Shown: positions 34,651 through 45,829 of the stretch, piece by piece
Layout of the letters: each line of letters opens with the position of its first letter
How positions within the stretch are numbered: position 1 is the first letter of the stretch
Origin: Orientallactaga sibirica
Taxonomy: Eukaryota; Chordata; Mammalia; Rodentia; Dipodidae
Direction of reading: 5' to 3'
NCBI GenBank assembly: GCA_036365145.1
Contig: JAEOAD010000015.1
Span: forward strand, 14,625,501-14,689,500
Length of the DNA: 64,000 nt
Position numbers and translations under genes: made by a program
The notes under the pieces: generated by a model
Databases searched by the model: none
Seen by the model: the letters and a program-made list of their open reading frames with translations, nothing else
What the model was told of the DNA's origin: nothing

Positions 34651-34894
34651 TCTTTTTTAAAAAAGATTTTATTTTTATTTAATTATTTATTTATTAGAGA
34701 CAGAGAGGGGGAGAAAGAGAGAGTGAGTGAGTGAGTGAGAATGGGCATGCCAGGGCCTCTAGTCACTGCAAATAAACTCCAGATGCATGCATCTGGCTTA
34801 CATGGGACCTGGAGAATCAAACTGGGGTCCTTAGGCTTCACAGACATGAGCCTTAATTGCTAAGCCATCTCTCCAGCCCTCACATTTCACTCTT
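34641..34894 (-). mobile_element. tRNA-headed SINE, short form, second at the same site
   Basis: CACATTTCACTCTT at 34641-34654 is repeated at 34881-34894, enclosing a second copy with a T-rich tail, a GA tract (gagagagtgagtgagtgag) and a head ending ccatctctccagccct. Its target includes the right-hand duplication of the first copy. Confidence 0.9.
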
Positions 34895-35280
34895 AATTGT
34901 CATGTCACAAGCCTTTTCTATGAACAGTAATAGGACCAGTGGTACCAAAATAGTGAATTGAAAAACTAATGAAATATTGTAGAAAGTGTAAAATTTATTA
35001 AAACAATCTAAATATGACAAATAATATGACAATGGATACCATCAACTCATTTTTAAATAATTCATGGTCTAAAAAGAAAGTTGGATAAAGGAATAGATTA
35101 AAAATCAAAATTGTGAGATGTAGTTGAAGCAGCATTTACAAACAGAAGGCCACATATATCAATTAGAAAACAAGTGAACTAACAATGAAGGAGAGTGAAA
35201 TAGTAACATAGGAAAGTTAAAAAGCAAAACTGATGTTTCAAATTCTGTCAGAGTCATAAAACCTGCATATAATTTATAAA
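34895..35280. other. AT-rich single-copy-looking sequence
   Basis: No repeat or exon recognised. Confidence 0.4.
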
Positions 35281-35665
35281 TTTATCTGTAGTGATGTTAC
35301 ATTTTAATAATATTAGGTCTTTTCTATTCAGCATTTTTTACTTCTTATTTGTTCGGACTTTATGTGTTTTTAATTCACTTTTGCAGCAATGGAAGTGAAC
35401 AACTTTCCCTTTAATTTACAAGCAATACTTACTTTATATTTGAATTTATTAAAGCTTCTTGTTGGATTTGAATCTGTACACATAATAAAATTATTTATTC
35501 CTAGGTGGGTTTTACTGACTAAAAAATTGAATGGTGTACAAATAGAGTTTTTCTTTTTGTAGCAATTATGTTTCTTCTTTGATTTAATGATTCCCATTTA
35601 GTAGATTGTATTGCCTTCATAGATTCGCTTTATGAAGTGAGAATATACCTGGTAGTAGCTATTTG

Positions 35666-35703
<38 letters not shown>

Positions 35704-36389
35704 GTGTGTATGCATGTGTTACTAGGAATGTTTTATGATATCTATTAAGATGATCTTATGACTCTTGGCCTTCAAGATACTAAACTGAATTATTTTTCTT
35801 ATTTGGGAAACATTTTTTAATGATAAGGAAAGACAGGGTGAAGCTTTAGATATTCATAATGTATTATGCTTTTAATTTCCTACAAAATTCAGTCTCACAA
35901 ATGTGCAATTTCTGAACTTTGCATTTATATCTGGGAAATTGGCCAAGGTTTGTGAGTTGTGTGTGAGTGTGTGTGTGTGTGCATTTATGTGTGTTGTTTT
36001 GTGAGTCTTGGTATTAGAGCATCATTAAATTAGCTCTGGAATGTTGTTTTTCTGTGCTCCAGAACAGTTAATACAACACAGGAATCACTTCATTTGTAAA
36101 AGGAATAAGTTACAGTCTAACAGAAGCTAGGTCTTGGCCACTTTATCCCATTCCTTCCATGTTAATGCACAGGGACACTAACTTTTATTAATTCCATTTT
36201 GCTAATGTCCCCATGTTTTCTAGTGTGTCACCCTTTGCCAGAAAGAACATTATTCCCTTATTATTTCTCATAATTTTCTAATCTCTATATGTGCATTTTT
36301 TTTTCTCTACCATTTCATTTGGGGATTAATTTGTCTTAACCTTTCTATTTAATTGATTTTTTTTTTGAGGCAAGCCCAACAGACTGGTC

Positions 36390-36628
36390 TTTTTATTATG
36401 CAAAAGAAAGAGAGAGTGAGAGCAAGAGAAAAAGAGGGACAATTGGCGTGGTAGGATGTCCAGCCACTGCAATCACACTCCAGACAAGTGTGCCACCTTA
36501 TGCACATGTATGACATTACACACTTGTATCACTTTGTGTGTCTGGCTTACAGGAACCTAGAGAGTAGAACATGAGTCCTTAGGCTTCTCAGGCAAGTGCC
36601 TTAACTGCTAAGCCATCTCTCCAGCCCT
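36390..36628 (-). mobile_element. tRNA-headed SINE, long-form-like, diverged
   Basis: A GA-rich tract, ccagccactgcaatcacactcc, then gtatcactttgtgtgtctggc and ttaactgctaagccatctctc. It has the extra central segment of the long form but is more decayed. Confidence 0.75.
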
Positions 36629-36790
36629 ATTTAAATGATATTTTATCACTTCATGTCATTTGTTAAGTTTTTTTCTTTTTAAATTCTCAAATTTTAAATT
36701 AAGAACATACTTTGTATGAATATATCATGTGTTGGTACCATCTTTTCCCTGTTCCCTGCCCCCATTCCTCTGGAGTCCTCCATTTTTAAA

Positions 36791-36937
36791 GCCAGGCATG
36801 GTGGTACATGCCTTTAATATCAGCACTCAAGGCTGAGGTTGGAGGTTTGAGATGAGTTCTAGGCCAGCTAGTGTTCTAGAGTGAGTTTCAGGTCATCCTG
36901 GGCAAGAGTGAGAACTTGCTTAAAAAAATAAAAACTG
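36791..36937 (+). mobile_element. B1 SINE
   Basis: gccaggcatggtggtacatgcc, then tatcagcactcaaggctgagg, and an A-rich tail after gagtgagaacttgctt. Confidence 0.85.
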
Positions 36938-37296
36938 CTAAATTTTCAATTTTTGTCTTATCTTAATTAAAACATTACATTTTATTAATTGTATGCTCAT
37001 CTTTTTATTCCCAATATTTTCTCTATAAATCTAGACTATCTGTGAATACTTCTCTAATTTATTGCTAAATACAAAATTAAATTCTCTTTATTTCAAAATA
37101 TGTACTAAAATTTTTTATATATCATTTTATTTAAGTCTATCATATTTATAGGATAGTTCATAGCACATATCAAGATTGTGTGTTTATATATTTTTAAATT
37201 TGAAATCAATAGTTTTTAAACTAAATTATTCTTTGATATATTTTCTGATATTTTACATTACTGTCAGAGACTTAGATCTATATTACATTTCCATTT

Positions 37297-37508
37297 TTAA
37301 ATTTTATTTATTTATCCATTTTTGAGAGAAAGAAAGAGAGAGAGAGGCAGATAGAGAGAAAATGAACATGCCAGGGCATCCAGCCACTGCAAAGGAACTC
37401 CAGACGCATGCGCCCCTTGGGCATCTGGCTTATGTGGGTATTGGGGAATAGAACCTGGGTCTTTAGGCTTTGCAGACAAATGCCTTAACTACTAAGCCCT
37501 CTCTCACT
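37297..37508 (-). mobile_element. tRNA-headed SINE, short form
   Basis: A (TTTA)-like tail, a GA tract, then gccagggcatccagccactgc, ccagacgcatgcgcccc and ttaactactaagccctc. Confidence 0.85.
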
Positions 37509-38111
37509 CTCTTTCTCCATATATATAATTATTCCCTGTATGAATGTGTGTAGTCTTTCCCTTACCATTTGTCTTCATATTTATGATCATTTTGAAGCCA
37601 AACTATTATAGGTCTATAAAACTTCATGATTAATGTGGATTCTGTGTCTCTTAAAGGTTTTGATTTTTGCTGTTATTTTACTTCTATGTTTTCTAACTTC
37701 AAAATCTCTCTTATCTAATAGTAACTTTATTATTTTGGCTTTTGTGCCAAAATATGCCTGGTGTACAAAAGCATTCAATTTAAGTTGAATCTTTTATGTT
37801 TTGATCTGTGTCCATAAGCAGTACAGAGAGACATTACCCATTTCTCTCATATTCACTGTCATTATATTTTAGGCTTATTTTTGCACCTATATTTTCTATT
37901 TAATAAGCTGTATTAATTGTTATTTTATTTTCTAACCCTTTGTATTTTAAATGAGTTTTCTTCATTCATTTTATTCTCCTAGCATCTTAATGTTTGTATG
38001 TAATAAATATTTCCACTTTGCTGGTGAAAACTCATAAGTCACTGGTCTACATATCAATTTCATAGAATTTTCAGTATCCATATTTTTTATTTCAACATTA
38101 TAAAAACCTTA

Positions 38112-38226
38112 ATAGCTATAGGTCTGAAATCCCAACCATTTAGGAGGCTGAGGATCACATGTTTAAGACCTACCTGGGCTACGAGGTGAGTTTAAGTCAA
38201 GACTAGCTTAGGAAACCTAGTAAGAC
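38112..38226 (+). mobile_element. B1-like SINE, diverged, with its tail displaced
   Basis: ctataggtctgaaatcccaacc, aggaggctgaggatcacatg, gacctacctgggctacgagg and cctagtaagacctat. The remaining tail (aagaccctatcacaaactaaaaag) is found after 38605, beyond the inserted LTR-like element. Confidence 0.6.
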
Positions 38227-38228
38227 CT

Positions 38229-38607
38229 ATAGCAGACAGCTTCAGGTTTGCTGAGATGAACTTCCACACCAGGCACAGTTATGGAGGAAGGGATATTATT
38301 TATTGAAGCTTACAGATCCATAATGGCAGAAGAAGCAACCTGCTCTCACAAGGCCAAGCAGAGAGAGCAAAGCCCCCAGCCACACAGCACACAGAGCAAA
38401 AACTACAGCCAAAAAGTCACACAGCACACTTACAGGAAATCCTGCTAGGCACACTTTGCATATCTTTACAATGGAATCTCAAATTTACCATTAACACCTT
38501 AAGACCAGCCCCCAGTGACATTGCCTCTAGGAAGGTGATTGTAGATGCAAACTATAAAGTAATAAAACATTGAATATATTGGGGACCATATATTCAAACT
38601 ACCATAA
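38229..38607 (-). mobile_element. MaLR-type LTR-like element inserted in a B1
   Basis: ggaagggatattatttattgaagcttac (AATAAA on the minus strand), ccagcccccagtgacattgcctc and ggggaccatatattcaaac follow the order of the other minus-oriented MaLR copies. TAAGACC flanks both sides, within the interrupted B1 tail. Confidence 0.5.
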
Positions 38608-38716
38608 GACCCTATCACAAACTAAAAAGAAAAAAGAAAGAAGAAAAGAGAGGGACAGAAAGAGGGAAAGAAGGGATGGAGAGAAGAAGACAAGAAGGAA
38701 GAAAAAAAAAGAATAT

Positions 38717-38784
38717 GGGTATAGCTTAGTAGTAGAGTACTTACCAAATATGTATGAGGCCCTAAGTTCAACCCCACAACCAAC
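38717..38784 (+). mobile_element. ID SINE
   Basis: gggtatagcttagtagtagagtactt, then gaggccctaagttcaaccccac, is the tRNA-Ala-derived ID core with A- and B-box-like stretches. It is preceded by a GA-rich tract (38620-38710). Confidence 0.75.
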
Positions 38785-39595
38785 AAAGGAGGGAAAAGTA
38801 AAAATAACTTTAGTAGATTTTTATTTTCTTTCTCTCCTAATGCTAGTTCCCTTCCATACTAAGATTCAGATTAATAATAAAATAATTTTAAATCATGCAA
38901 AAATTGTCACTTCAAACATTTTATTAGTTTATATGATGTGATGTTTAATAATGCTTTTATTTTAAATTGCTAAGGGAGGAAGCTTTTTAAAATATCTTTA
39001 TCTTCCTCTTCCTTAAACATTTTTTAGTCAGAAGCTATGTTCAAACTGATCTTTTGGAAACTTCTCTGAGTTGTAAATTTTAAAAGTTCTTGTATTGCCA
39101 AGAACATTTTTGCTGTGTCCTCCCATTTTGATGTTAAGTTCGAGTCAGTTCTAAGATATTTGTTACAAATAGTTTTATCACATATTTGATTAAACCTGTT
39201 CCATTGTTCTCAGCATGTACCATTGCCACATAAGATTCATAGAATCCATACAAAATATAAATATTTTTATGCTCTAATAATCTAAGCTTCAAGCCTCTGT
39301 ACATATCCTGTTTATTTTCTACGTCTAAAAACTAGCATTTCTCTTTCCTTTTATTCTGAGATTTTATCAGCATGTATCTATGTGCCCACATTTCTTTCCT
39401 TCTCTTTCCCTTCTTCTTTTTCTTTCTCCTTCCCCCTTCCCTCCCTCCCCTCTCTCTCCTTCTTGAGTCATTAAATTTGAAGAGTATCTCTTCTATAGCT
39501 TCTAGAAGGTAAAATGTGATCTATGTCTCATGAAAAGATGAATATTCCTGAAGAGAAGATAGGTGCATGGATAAGACACTGAGACTTAGAGAGTA
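38785..39595. other. AT-rich sequence with a pyrimidine-rich patch
   Basis: 39390-39460 is C/T-rich. No exon recognised. Confidence 0.4.
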
Positions 39596-39596
39596 T

Positions 39597-40128
39597 ATGG
39601 TAGACAGAGTGACTCCTACCACAAAAGGTATCCCACCAGGATCCCCAAGACCTGTGGATATTCAGGGTCACAGTCTAAGATGGGGGATTATTTAAGTGAG
39701 TCTGGGGAAATTTCATGAGCCTACAGCAGAGTGTTTTCTTTAGGTAGAGAGGTGGGAAGAACTCAGAATATTAGAATCAATAAAAGGACTCTGCATCACT
39801 GCTGCTTTAAAATAAGGAGCTTCCATGCAAAGAAGTGAGAGCCTCAGGGGTCTAAACACAATGCAGGCAATAGAGAACAAGCAACCCTACCTCAGACATG
39901 GTCCACAAGGACCTGGATGCTGCCCACACCTGAGCAAGACTGGAAATAGATCATTCTCAGAGTATCTGGATGAAAGACAAGGCCAGCTACTGCCTTGGTT
40001 TTGACCTTGTAGGAGTCTAAAAAATCCAGACAAACATGCCCAGACTAATGAACTATGAGATAATGAACGGGTTTTGTTGTAAGCTAAGTTTGTAGTGATT
40101 AGCCATGCAGCAATAGAAAGCTACAGAA
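39597..40128 (+). mobile_element. MLT1-type MaLR LTR
   Basis: tgactcctaccacaaaaggtatc, ggatgctgcccacacctgag, ttgtaagctaagtttgtagtgatt and gcagcaatagaaagctac match the MLT1 order (ending 'cagcaataggaaactaa' in the consensus, from memory). Confidence 0.7.
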
Positions 40129-40779
40129 GGTAGGCCTTTGTCAACAGGGAAATGAGCTCTGGTCTCTCTGTCTGGATTTTGAAGACAGAAAGCATTTAGG
40201 TAGGAAAACTAAGTAAATGGTAATCTATGCTCAATAGATCTCAGAATGGGAACTGAGCATTTTGTAATTAGCATCATATGGTCAAGGTTTATGCAACCTT
40301 TTCTACCAAAAAAATAGCAATTCATTATCAAGTTTACAATTATTAAATGTCTAATATTAATACCAACTAGGCTGAAGACACAAGCTCCAGTACATGGCTG
40401 ATATGAAACCAGAAACCAGACTTTCTGTCCTAATGTAACATAAGAGTGAGGAGTCTACCTGTGAGGTTTTGTGCCCCCAGCTTCTTGGTCTTCCCTTGGC
40501 TCTGTGTCATAACTTTGGAAGAGTGAAGCAAGTTGTGATTGATGCCTATTAAAAAATGTTACTAATTGTGCTTTACAGTCTCATGAGCATTGACATTTAT
40601 TGACAAGTCTGTGCATCAGAAGATCTAGCAAAGAGCCCTTTTAAGTACATACAGGACTTGCTGACAGCGTGGCTCTGCACATGCAACTCTTTTCCTATCA
40701 TTCACAGGCTAGTGATAGTGTGAACTATGAGGCTCCTTGAGTAAGTATGGTGTCTGTACCATCAGAAATGGTGTCTGGG
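40129..40779. other. Single-copy-looking sequence
   Basis: No repeat or exon recognised. Confidence 0.45.
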
Positions 40780-40967
40780 ATCTGGAGAGATGGCTTAACA
40801 GCTAAAGCATTTGCCTACAAAAACAAAGGACCCAGGTTCTATTCCCCAGGACCCACATAAGCCTGATGCATGAGATGGTATATGCATCCAGAGTTTGTTT
40901 GCAGTGGCTGGTGTGTGCACATACTCTCTCTCTCTCTCTTTCTCAAAATAAGTAACTGAAAATTTAA
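40780..40967 (+). mobile_element. tRNA-headed SINE, short form
   Basis: ggatctggagagatggcttaacagc, ggttctattccccaggaccc, then a CT tract and an A-rich tail. That tail served as the target for the next SINE. Confidence 0.85.
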
Positions 40968-41255
40968 AAACAAAGAAATGGGGCTGGAGAGATGGCTTAG
41001 CGGTTAAGGCCCCTGCCTCCTAAGCCTAAGAACGCCAGTTCCAATCTCCAGGTCCCACGTTTAGCCAGATGCAAAGTGACACAAGGGTGCAATGCCACAC
41101 TTGACCACAAGGGGGTGCACTCATCTGGATTTCAATCACAGCAGCTGAGAGGCTGCTGGAGCACCCATCTCTATCTGTCTTCCTCTCCCTTTCTCTCTGT
41201 CTCTCTCTGTGTCTATTTCCAAAAAAATAAAAGTAAAAAATAAACAAAGAAATGG
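40968..41255 (+). mobile_element. tRNA-headed SINE, long form, with 14-bp target duplication
   Basis: AAACAAAGAAATGG (40968-40981) is repeated at 41242-41255, enclosing gctggagagatggcttagcggttaaggc, a B-box-like ccagttccaatctcc, gatgcaaagtgacacaaggg, a CT-rich tract and an A-rich tail. Confidence 0.95.
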
Positions 41256-41431
41256 TGACTGGGAGAGCTGGTCAATGGGAACCCACTGGATGTCTCTTTG
41301 CTTTCACACAGAGAAATTAAAATATCTATTTTGATTGACGTAAGAGTTAAGAATACTACCTCTGAGTCATAAACAGATTTCTCTTTAACCCAAAGTATCA
41401 TTATAGATGAAACTTCAGAGCCCATATGCAA

Positions 41432-41535
41432 GGACTCCATGTAGTCTCAGGGTGGCCTTGAACTCATGGCGATCCTCCTACCCCTGCCTCCCGAGTGCTG
41501 GGATTAAAGGCGTGCACCACCACGCCCAGCTGGAC
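41432..41535 (-). mobile_element. Truncated B1 SINE
   Basis: catgtagtctcagggtggcc, gatcctcctacccctgcc, gctgggattaaaggcgtgc, then cacgcccagc. ggactc is found on both sides (41432 and about 41532), a possible short target duplication. The left half of B1 is missing. Confidence 0.8.
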
Positions 41536-42680
41536 TCTTGGCTCTAGGTTCTCAAGGGTCAAATGGAAATGGTAAAAGCAAACTTCTTAGACATTAGAAA
41601 TGAGCATAGGAAAACTTGGTCCTTAAGGACATGGAAACTAATATGTGGCTGGACTGTTCTATCTGCTTGGCTGAGATGCCACATTCATTGCACTTCCATG
41701 ATGTTACTTTCGGGGAGTTCATGTCTGATTCTAGAGATGACTCTGTAACATGTGTGAGGAGAGTGACTGAGGTGAACTGTGGTCTGACCACACAGAGAGG
41801 ACTAGGGGAAGGTAGATGTTGGAGGAGGAATCAGGGAGATCCCCAGGGGAAAGGAACCTGAATATGGATTTTAGTAGACAAGGAGGAACCACAAGAGGAG
41901 GAACCCAGGAAAGGAGAGCACGTCTGTGCTGTAAAAATACTAAAGGCTGTCATTATTATTGCCCCATCACCTTTTTGACTACTGTCAACTTGTGAAGAAC
42001 ACTTGCCAGATCATTAATTATGCACCACCTGTGTCGTGCAGCATTATTATCACACTGAATGCTACTTCTTTACCGCAGTCCTATTAGAGTCTGTTTGTTT
42101 GTCCATTGTCTTTCTGAAAGTTTGCTTTTCTCTTTCCTCTACATCTTAAGAGTATCTCATGCAGATTCTCATCTAACCTCCAACCTCTTTGTGCCCCAGT
42201 CTTCTCCCTCTTCCTCTGCCCCTTCTACAAGCCCTCACCCACTCACACTCACAGCCAGTTTCATCTTTAGTGCCTCCTTTCCTTTCTTCTCCTCCTGTCC
42301 ATGTCCTCTCAAAGTTACAAAATATTAAGATACTGTGATTGTACCTCTGCAAAGTTCCCTTCCACCTGTCTCTACCCTGGACTGAGTCCTGAACCTCTCA
42401 AGGGGAGGGGCCCTGGCTTCCTGGCCCTTTTTCTTTTATTTCCACTGTCCCTACAGTGGCTACATGATGGTCAACCCCATACATCTGATGGTTCTTTCAC
42501 CCTTTCAGTCGAGCAAGGTAGAGGCAAAAGCTCCCTTACATGTTTTAGCAATCTAATAAGCCTGGAAACCAGGTCAGTAAGGTGCCAGACATGAAGAAAT
42601 GGGAAAAATTATGTTTTAAATATTACCAATGTGCTTGTTATTTGGTCCTTACGAGCACTAGAACTTTAATATTCTCTAGA
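41536..42680. other. Single-copy-looking sequence
   Basis: C/T-rich between 42160 and 42300. Frames up to 97 codons have no domain. Confidence 0.45.
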
Positions 42681-42688
42681 GATTGTGA

Positions 42689-42689
<1 letters not shown>

Positions 42690-42720
<31 letters not shown>
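42690..42720. repeat. (TG)n microsatellite
   Basis: About 15 TG units followed by cgtgcgtgcacatgagcg. Confidence 0.9.
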
Positions 42721-43270
42721 CGTGCACATGAGCGTGCATGCACAGATGCATATGAGAGAGAGTAAGAGAGAGAAATTGGAGATCAAGATTCTTGACAGGA
42801 GGAATGCAAAGACAATAGAATTATGAAGCAAGACAATAGCCACTGCCCAAGCTAGGTCATTGTCTTCATAGAAATTTTCTAAATGTGTTCTTCTTTATAC
42901 ATTTTCATATGGAAAACCAAATTTGCATACCTGCCTTCATACATTTCCTCCAAAGTGCAAAGAAAAATACTTTTCCACCCCAACAAGTTTCCTGGTGTAG
43001 GAAAGGAAATTGACACAAAGGGAGTAGAGGAGCCCCACCTAGGTTAATGGTCCCAGGGTGACCCCTGCTCTGGGCAGCTTTTGGCTTCAGGTTCAGCAAT
43101 ATTTTATGGTGGAAAAAATTCACCTCCAGAAGGAGTTGAGGGAGGCCAGCAGGACAGGGCTTTGACAGAGGAAGGCAGAGGTCATTGGTCAGATGCCTGC
43201 AGAAGCTAGGAGATGTTAATCCTGCAAAGAAGAATCACCATGGTCCCCTTGAGACCATTGTGGAAGTCAA

Positions 43271-43507
43271 AATGTGGACAGCAGGCTGAAGGGATGGCTC
43301 AGCGGTTAAGGCATTTGCCTGCAAAGCTAAAGGACCTAGGTTCAATTCCCCAGGACCCACGTTAGCCAGGTACACAAGAGGGTGCACATGTCTGGAGTTT
43401 GTTTGCAGTGACTGGGGGCCCTGGAGTGCCCATTCTCTTTTTCTTTCTCCCTCCTCTCTCTATTAAATAAATAAATAAGATAAAATATTTTTTTTAATGT
43501 GGACAGC
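43271..43507 (+). mobile_element. tRNA-headed SINE, short form, with 12-bp target duplication
   Basis: AATGTGGACAGC at 43271-43282 and 43496-43507. The SINE between has gatggctcagcggttaaggc (A box), ggttcaattcccc (B box), a CT-rich tract and (TAAA)n. Confidence 0.95.
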
Positions 43508-44755
43508 CCATCAGGGGCTGATACGGTGGACCAAAGGGTACACCCTGGTGCAACTCTGAGGATAAGAATAATGTCAGGGCCTCTGCTGTCCCAGGACTGG
43601 AGGCCCTAGTGATTTTTCTCCAACATACTCAGACAAAGGAGGGCTCTGATAGTGAGGGGGCTGAAATGGAGCAACTTTTTCTATTGGGAAACTGAAGAAT
43701 ATGTGGAAAGATTATTTATACTTATAAAGATCAGACTAAGTTTAATGCCAGAAATATGTTTGGGTATTTTGTTATTTTTGAGTACTTTTGATTGATAGGG
43801 TGAGTCCATATATGTATGGGTGTATTTGATATGTTGTATCTTGTTTGTGTGTATATGTGTGGGTATATTTGAGCTGTGTGTGAGTTGTTGTATTCTGGTT
43901 GCACTTAGAAATTTGGAAGCAAGGCCACCAAATTATACAAAAATCATTAAAAATAATTACCACTTTCCCTGCAAGTTGCTGGGAGAGTTATCTCTGTGAC
44001 TTTGTCACACAGTATCCTTTCGGTACACTTCAGCCAGGAGAAAGATGAGTAGGAAGAAGTGGAAACTAGGATAGAATCCTGAGAAGTGAATCTGGAATTT
44101 ATCTGACTGCATGATCTGGCCCAACCTACATTCAGATATTATTTTTAGTGTATTCCTTTAATCAACTGAATCTCTTCCCAAGGATAATTTCCTCTCTAGG
44201 AAAATGCGCTATACCTCCTACCTCCATAATTAGAAAATGGCCCCTTTACCTGAGGCGGGAGCCTCACTCTTCTTCCACCTGTGCTAACAGCTTTCGGAAG
44301 CCCATCTTTCTGCCCTCCACTGTTGCAAGATGATGGGCTCTGAGTAGTCAAGGCTGAGGCTCGGTGGGCATAAAGAATGAATGCTGAAAAGGAAGATGAT
44401 AAGAAACCAGAGCACCAGCTGGCAGAGACAGGGGATCAGATAAGAACCAGGGAGCAGAATCAACATAAAGGACTCTCTTCAAGGGACACAGAAAGGCCTT
44501 TGTGTGGCCCAGTCACTACTGGGAGTTGAGGAAGCATCCTAGTCGCCTAGCCTAGTCGTTTTCAGGAATCCCAGAATCTCCTATCAGTTACCTCCAGCTG
44601 AATATGCTTCCCAGCTTTCTCACTTCCAAAGCACCCAGCTTTAGGCTAACCTGAGATGGATGGGTGTCTTAGCAGACAGGTGTCTATGGAGGAAGGGAGA
44701 CATATGATCATTAAGCAAATTTCACTCTTAGCAACTTGGAAAACTTCCACTGAAG
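43508..44755. other. Single-copy-looking sequence
   Basis: A diffuse GT-rich patch at 43800-43885. No exon recognised. Confidence 0.45.
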
Positions 44756-44756
44756 G

Positions 44757-45005
44757 CTGGGAAGGTGTTCCTATGAGTAAAAGCACCTAGCTTGCAGTCA
44801 TGAGGACATCAGTTTGGATCCCCAGCATCCATGTCAAAACGAGATGTGACATGCATTCTAACGCTGGGGAGGCAGAGAGGAGATGATCCCTGGGGCTTGA
44901 TGGCTAGATTGTCTAGCTGAATCCTTGAGCTGAGGGCTGAGGGGTCAGTGAGAGACCCTGTCTCCAAAAATAAGGTGAAGAGCAATTGATTAAGACACTG
45001 GACAT
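44757..45005 (+). mobile_element. B3 SINE
   Basis: gtttggatccccagcatcc, ggggaggcagagaggag, tgatccctggggcttgatgg and gagagaccctgtctcc give the forward B3 order. A GA-rich simple stretch follows at 45018-45103. Confidence 0.75.
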
Positions 45006-45103
45006 CTACCTCTGGTAGGGAAGGAGGGAGGGAGGGAAGGAGTTAGGAAGGGAAAGGAAAAAATAAAAGAAGGAAGGAAAAAAGAAGAAAAGAGAGAGAG
45101 AGT

Positions 45104-45630
45104 GCACTGGGAGGCAGGTTTTCATCAGAAGTCCCTTGGATCAATGTCATTTGTACAGTTGGGCAGAGGGAGCATTGGCTGATTATGACACGTATGCCAC
45201 TGTAGGTATCAGTAATCTCTCACCCACTGACCATCCTCCATATACCTTCTTCTAACTTATTGTGAAGATAATCTACTTAGGCTGATGTCATATGGGTACT
45301 GAGCAAATTTTATTCCTCACAACATTGTCTTTGTTCTGTATCTCTATAGAACTGTGCTTATTCCTCTGTAGGGTCTGTTTTATTTTGTCATGAGGATTTG
45401 AGTTAATTCTTAAGATTCTTGAAATTATTAATGTGGTTACTTTTGCAGATATTTTATAATCCATCAAAATGTATTTTCTTTCCCAAGTAATGGCAAAAAC
45501 AGATCCTTCAATTTCATCTGTCTGGTTATTATCCTTCCTTGAGCCTTCGGGGAAAGTTTGAGGGTTGGCATCAGAGTCAAGGTACATATTGTTAAGCCAA
45601 CAGAGCTAAGGGAGAGGCAAACTAGGCTGC
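45104..45630. other. Single-copy-looking sequence
   Basis: No repeat or exon recognised. Confidence 0.4.
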
Positions 45631-45639
45631 ATCAAAATC

Positions 45640-45787
45640 TGCTTCCATCTTCAGTTTCCCATGGCCTTGTGCCCTGGCTCTGAGTATATGGGCTGTCTCC
45701 CCAAATGGGGTGAGCTTTGTAGTACAGCGCAGGATGGCCTATGTCTATGCCTCTGCAAGAATGCCCTGAACTGCTTTCATGTCCTCT

Positions 45788-45824
<37 letters not shown>
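45640..45824 (+). other. Unidentified possible retroposon ending in A35
   Basis: Uninterrupted A35 (45790-45824) follows cttcatgtcctctgc. There is no AATAAA in the preceding 30 bases. The preceding 150 bases are single-copy-looking, with a strong short hairpin (CCCCaaatGGGG). No target duplication was found by eye. Confidence 0.3.

Positions 45825-45829
<5 letters not shown>

Larger units (their letters stand above)
35281..38100 (-). mobile_element. AT-rich old L1-like relic, interrupted
   Basis: gatatctattaagatgatcttatgac near 35738-35763 recalls the L1 ORF2 motif 'tctattgagatgatcat' in reverse. gattctgtgtctctta and gaatcttttatgttttgatctg near 37640-37810 recall other L1 stretches. Low GC, many poly(T) runs and the interruptions (SINEs at 36390-36628 and 37297-37508, B1 at 36791-36937, (TG)n at about 35670-35709) fit a decayed LINE. 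The identity is tentative and boundaries are approximate. Confidence 0.35.

Noticed and set aside
34397..34894. Regularly spaced repeats suggesting a CRISPR-like array
   Set aside because: The three ACATTTCAC copies are target-site duplications of two SINEs. Nothing in the window is prokaryotic.
38570..38941. 123-codon frame with a KKKERRKERDRKRERR run
   Set aside because: Comes from the GA-rich tail and an ID SINE, not from a coding sequence.
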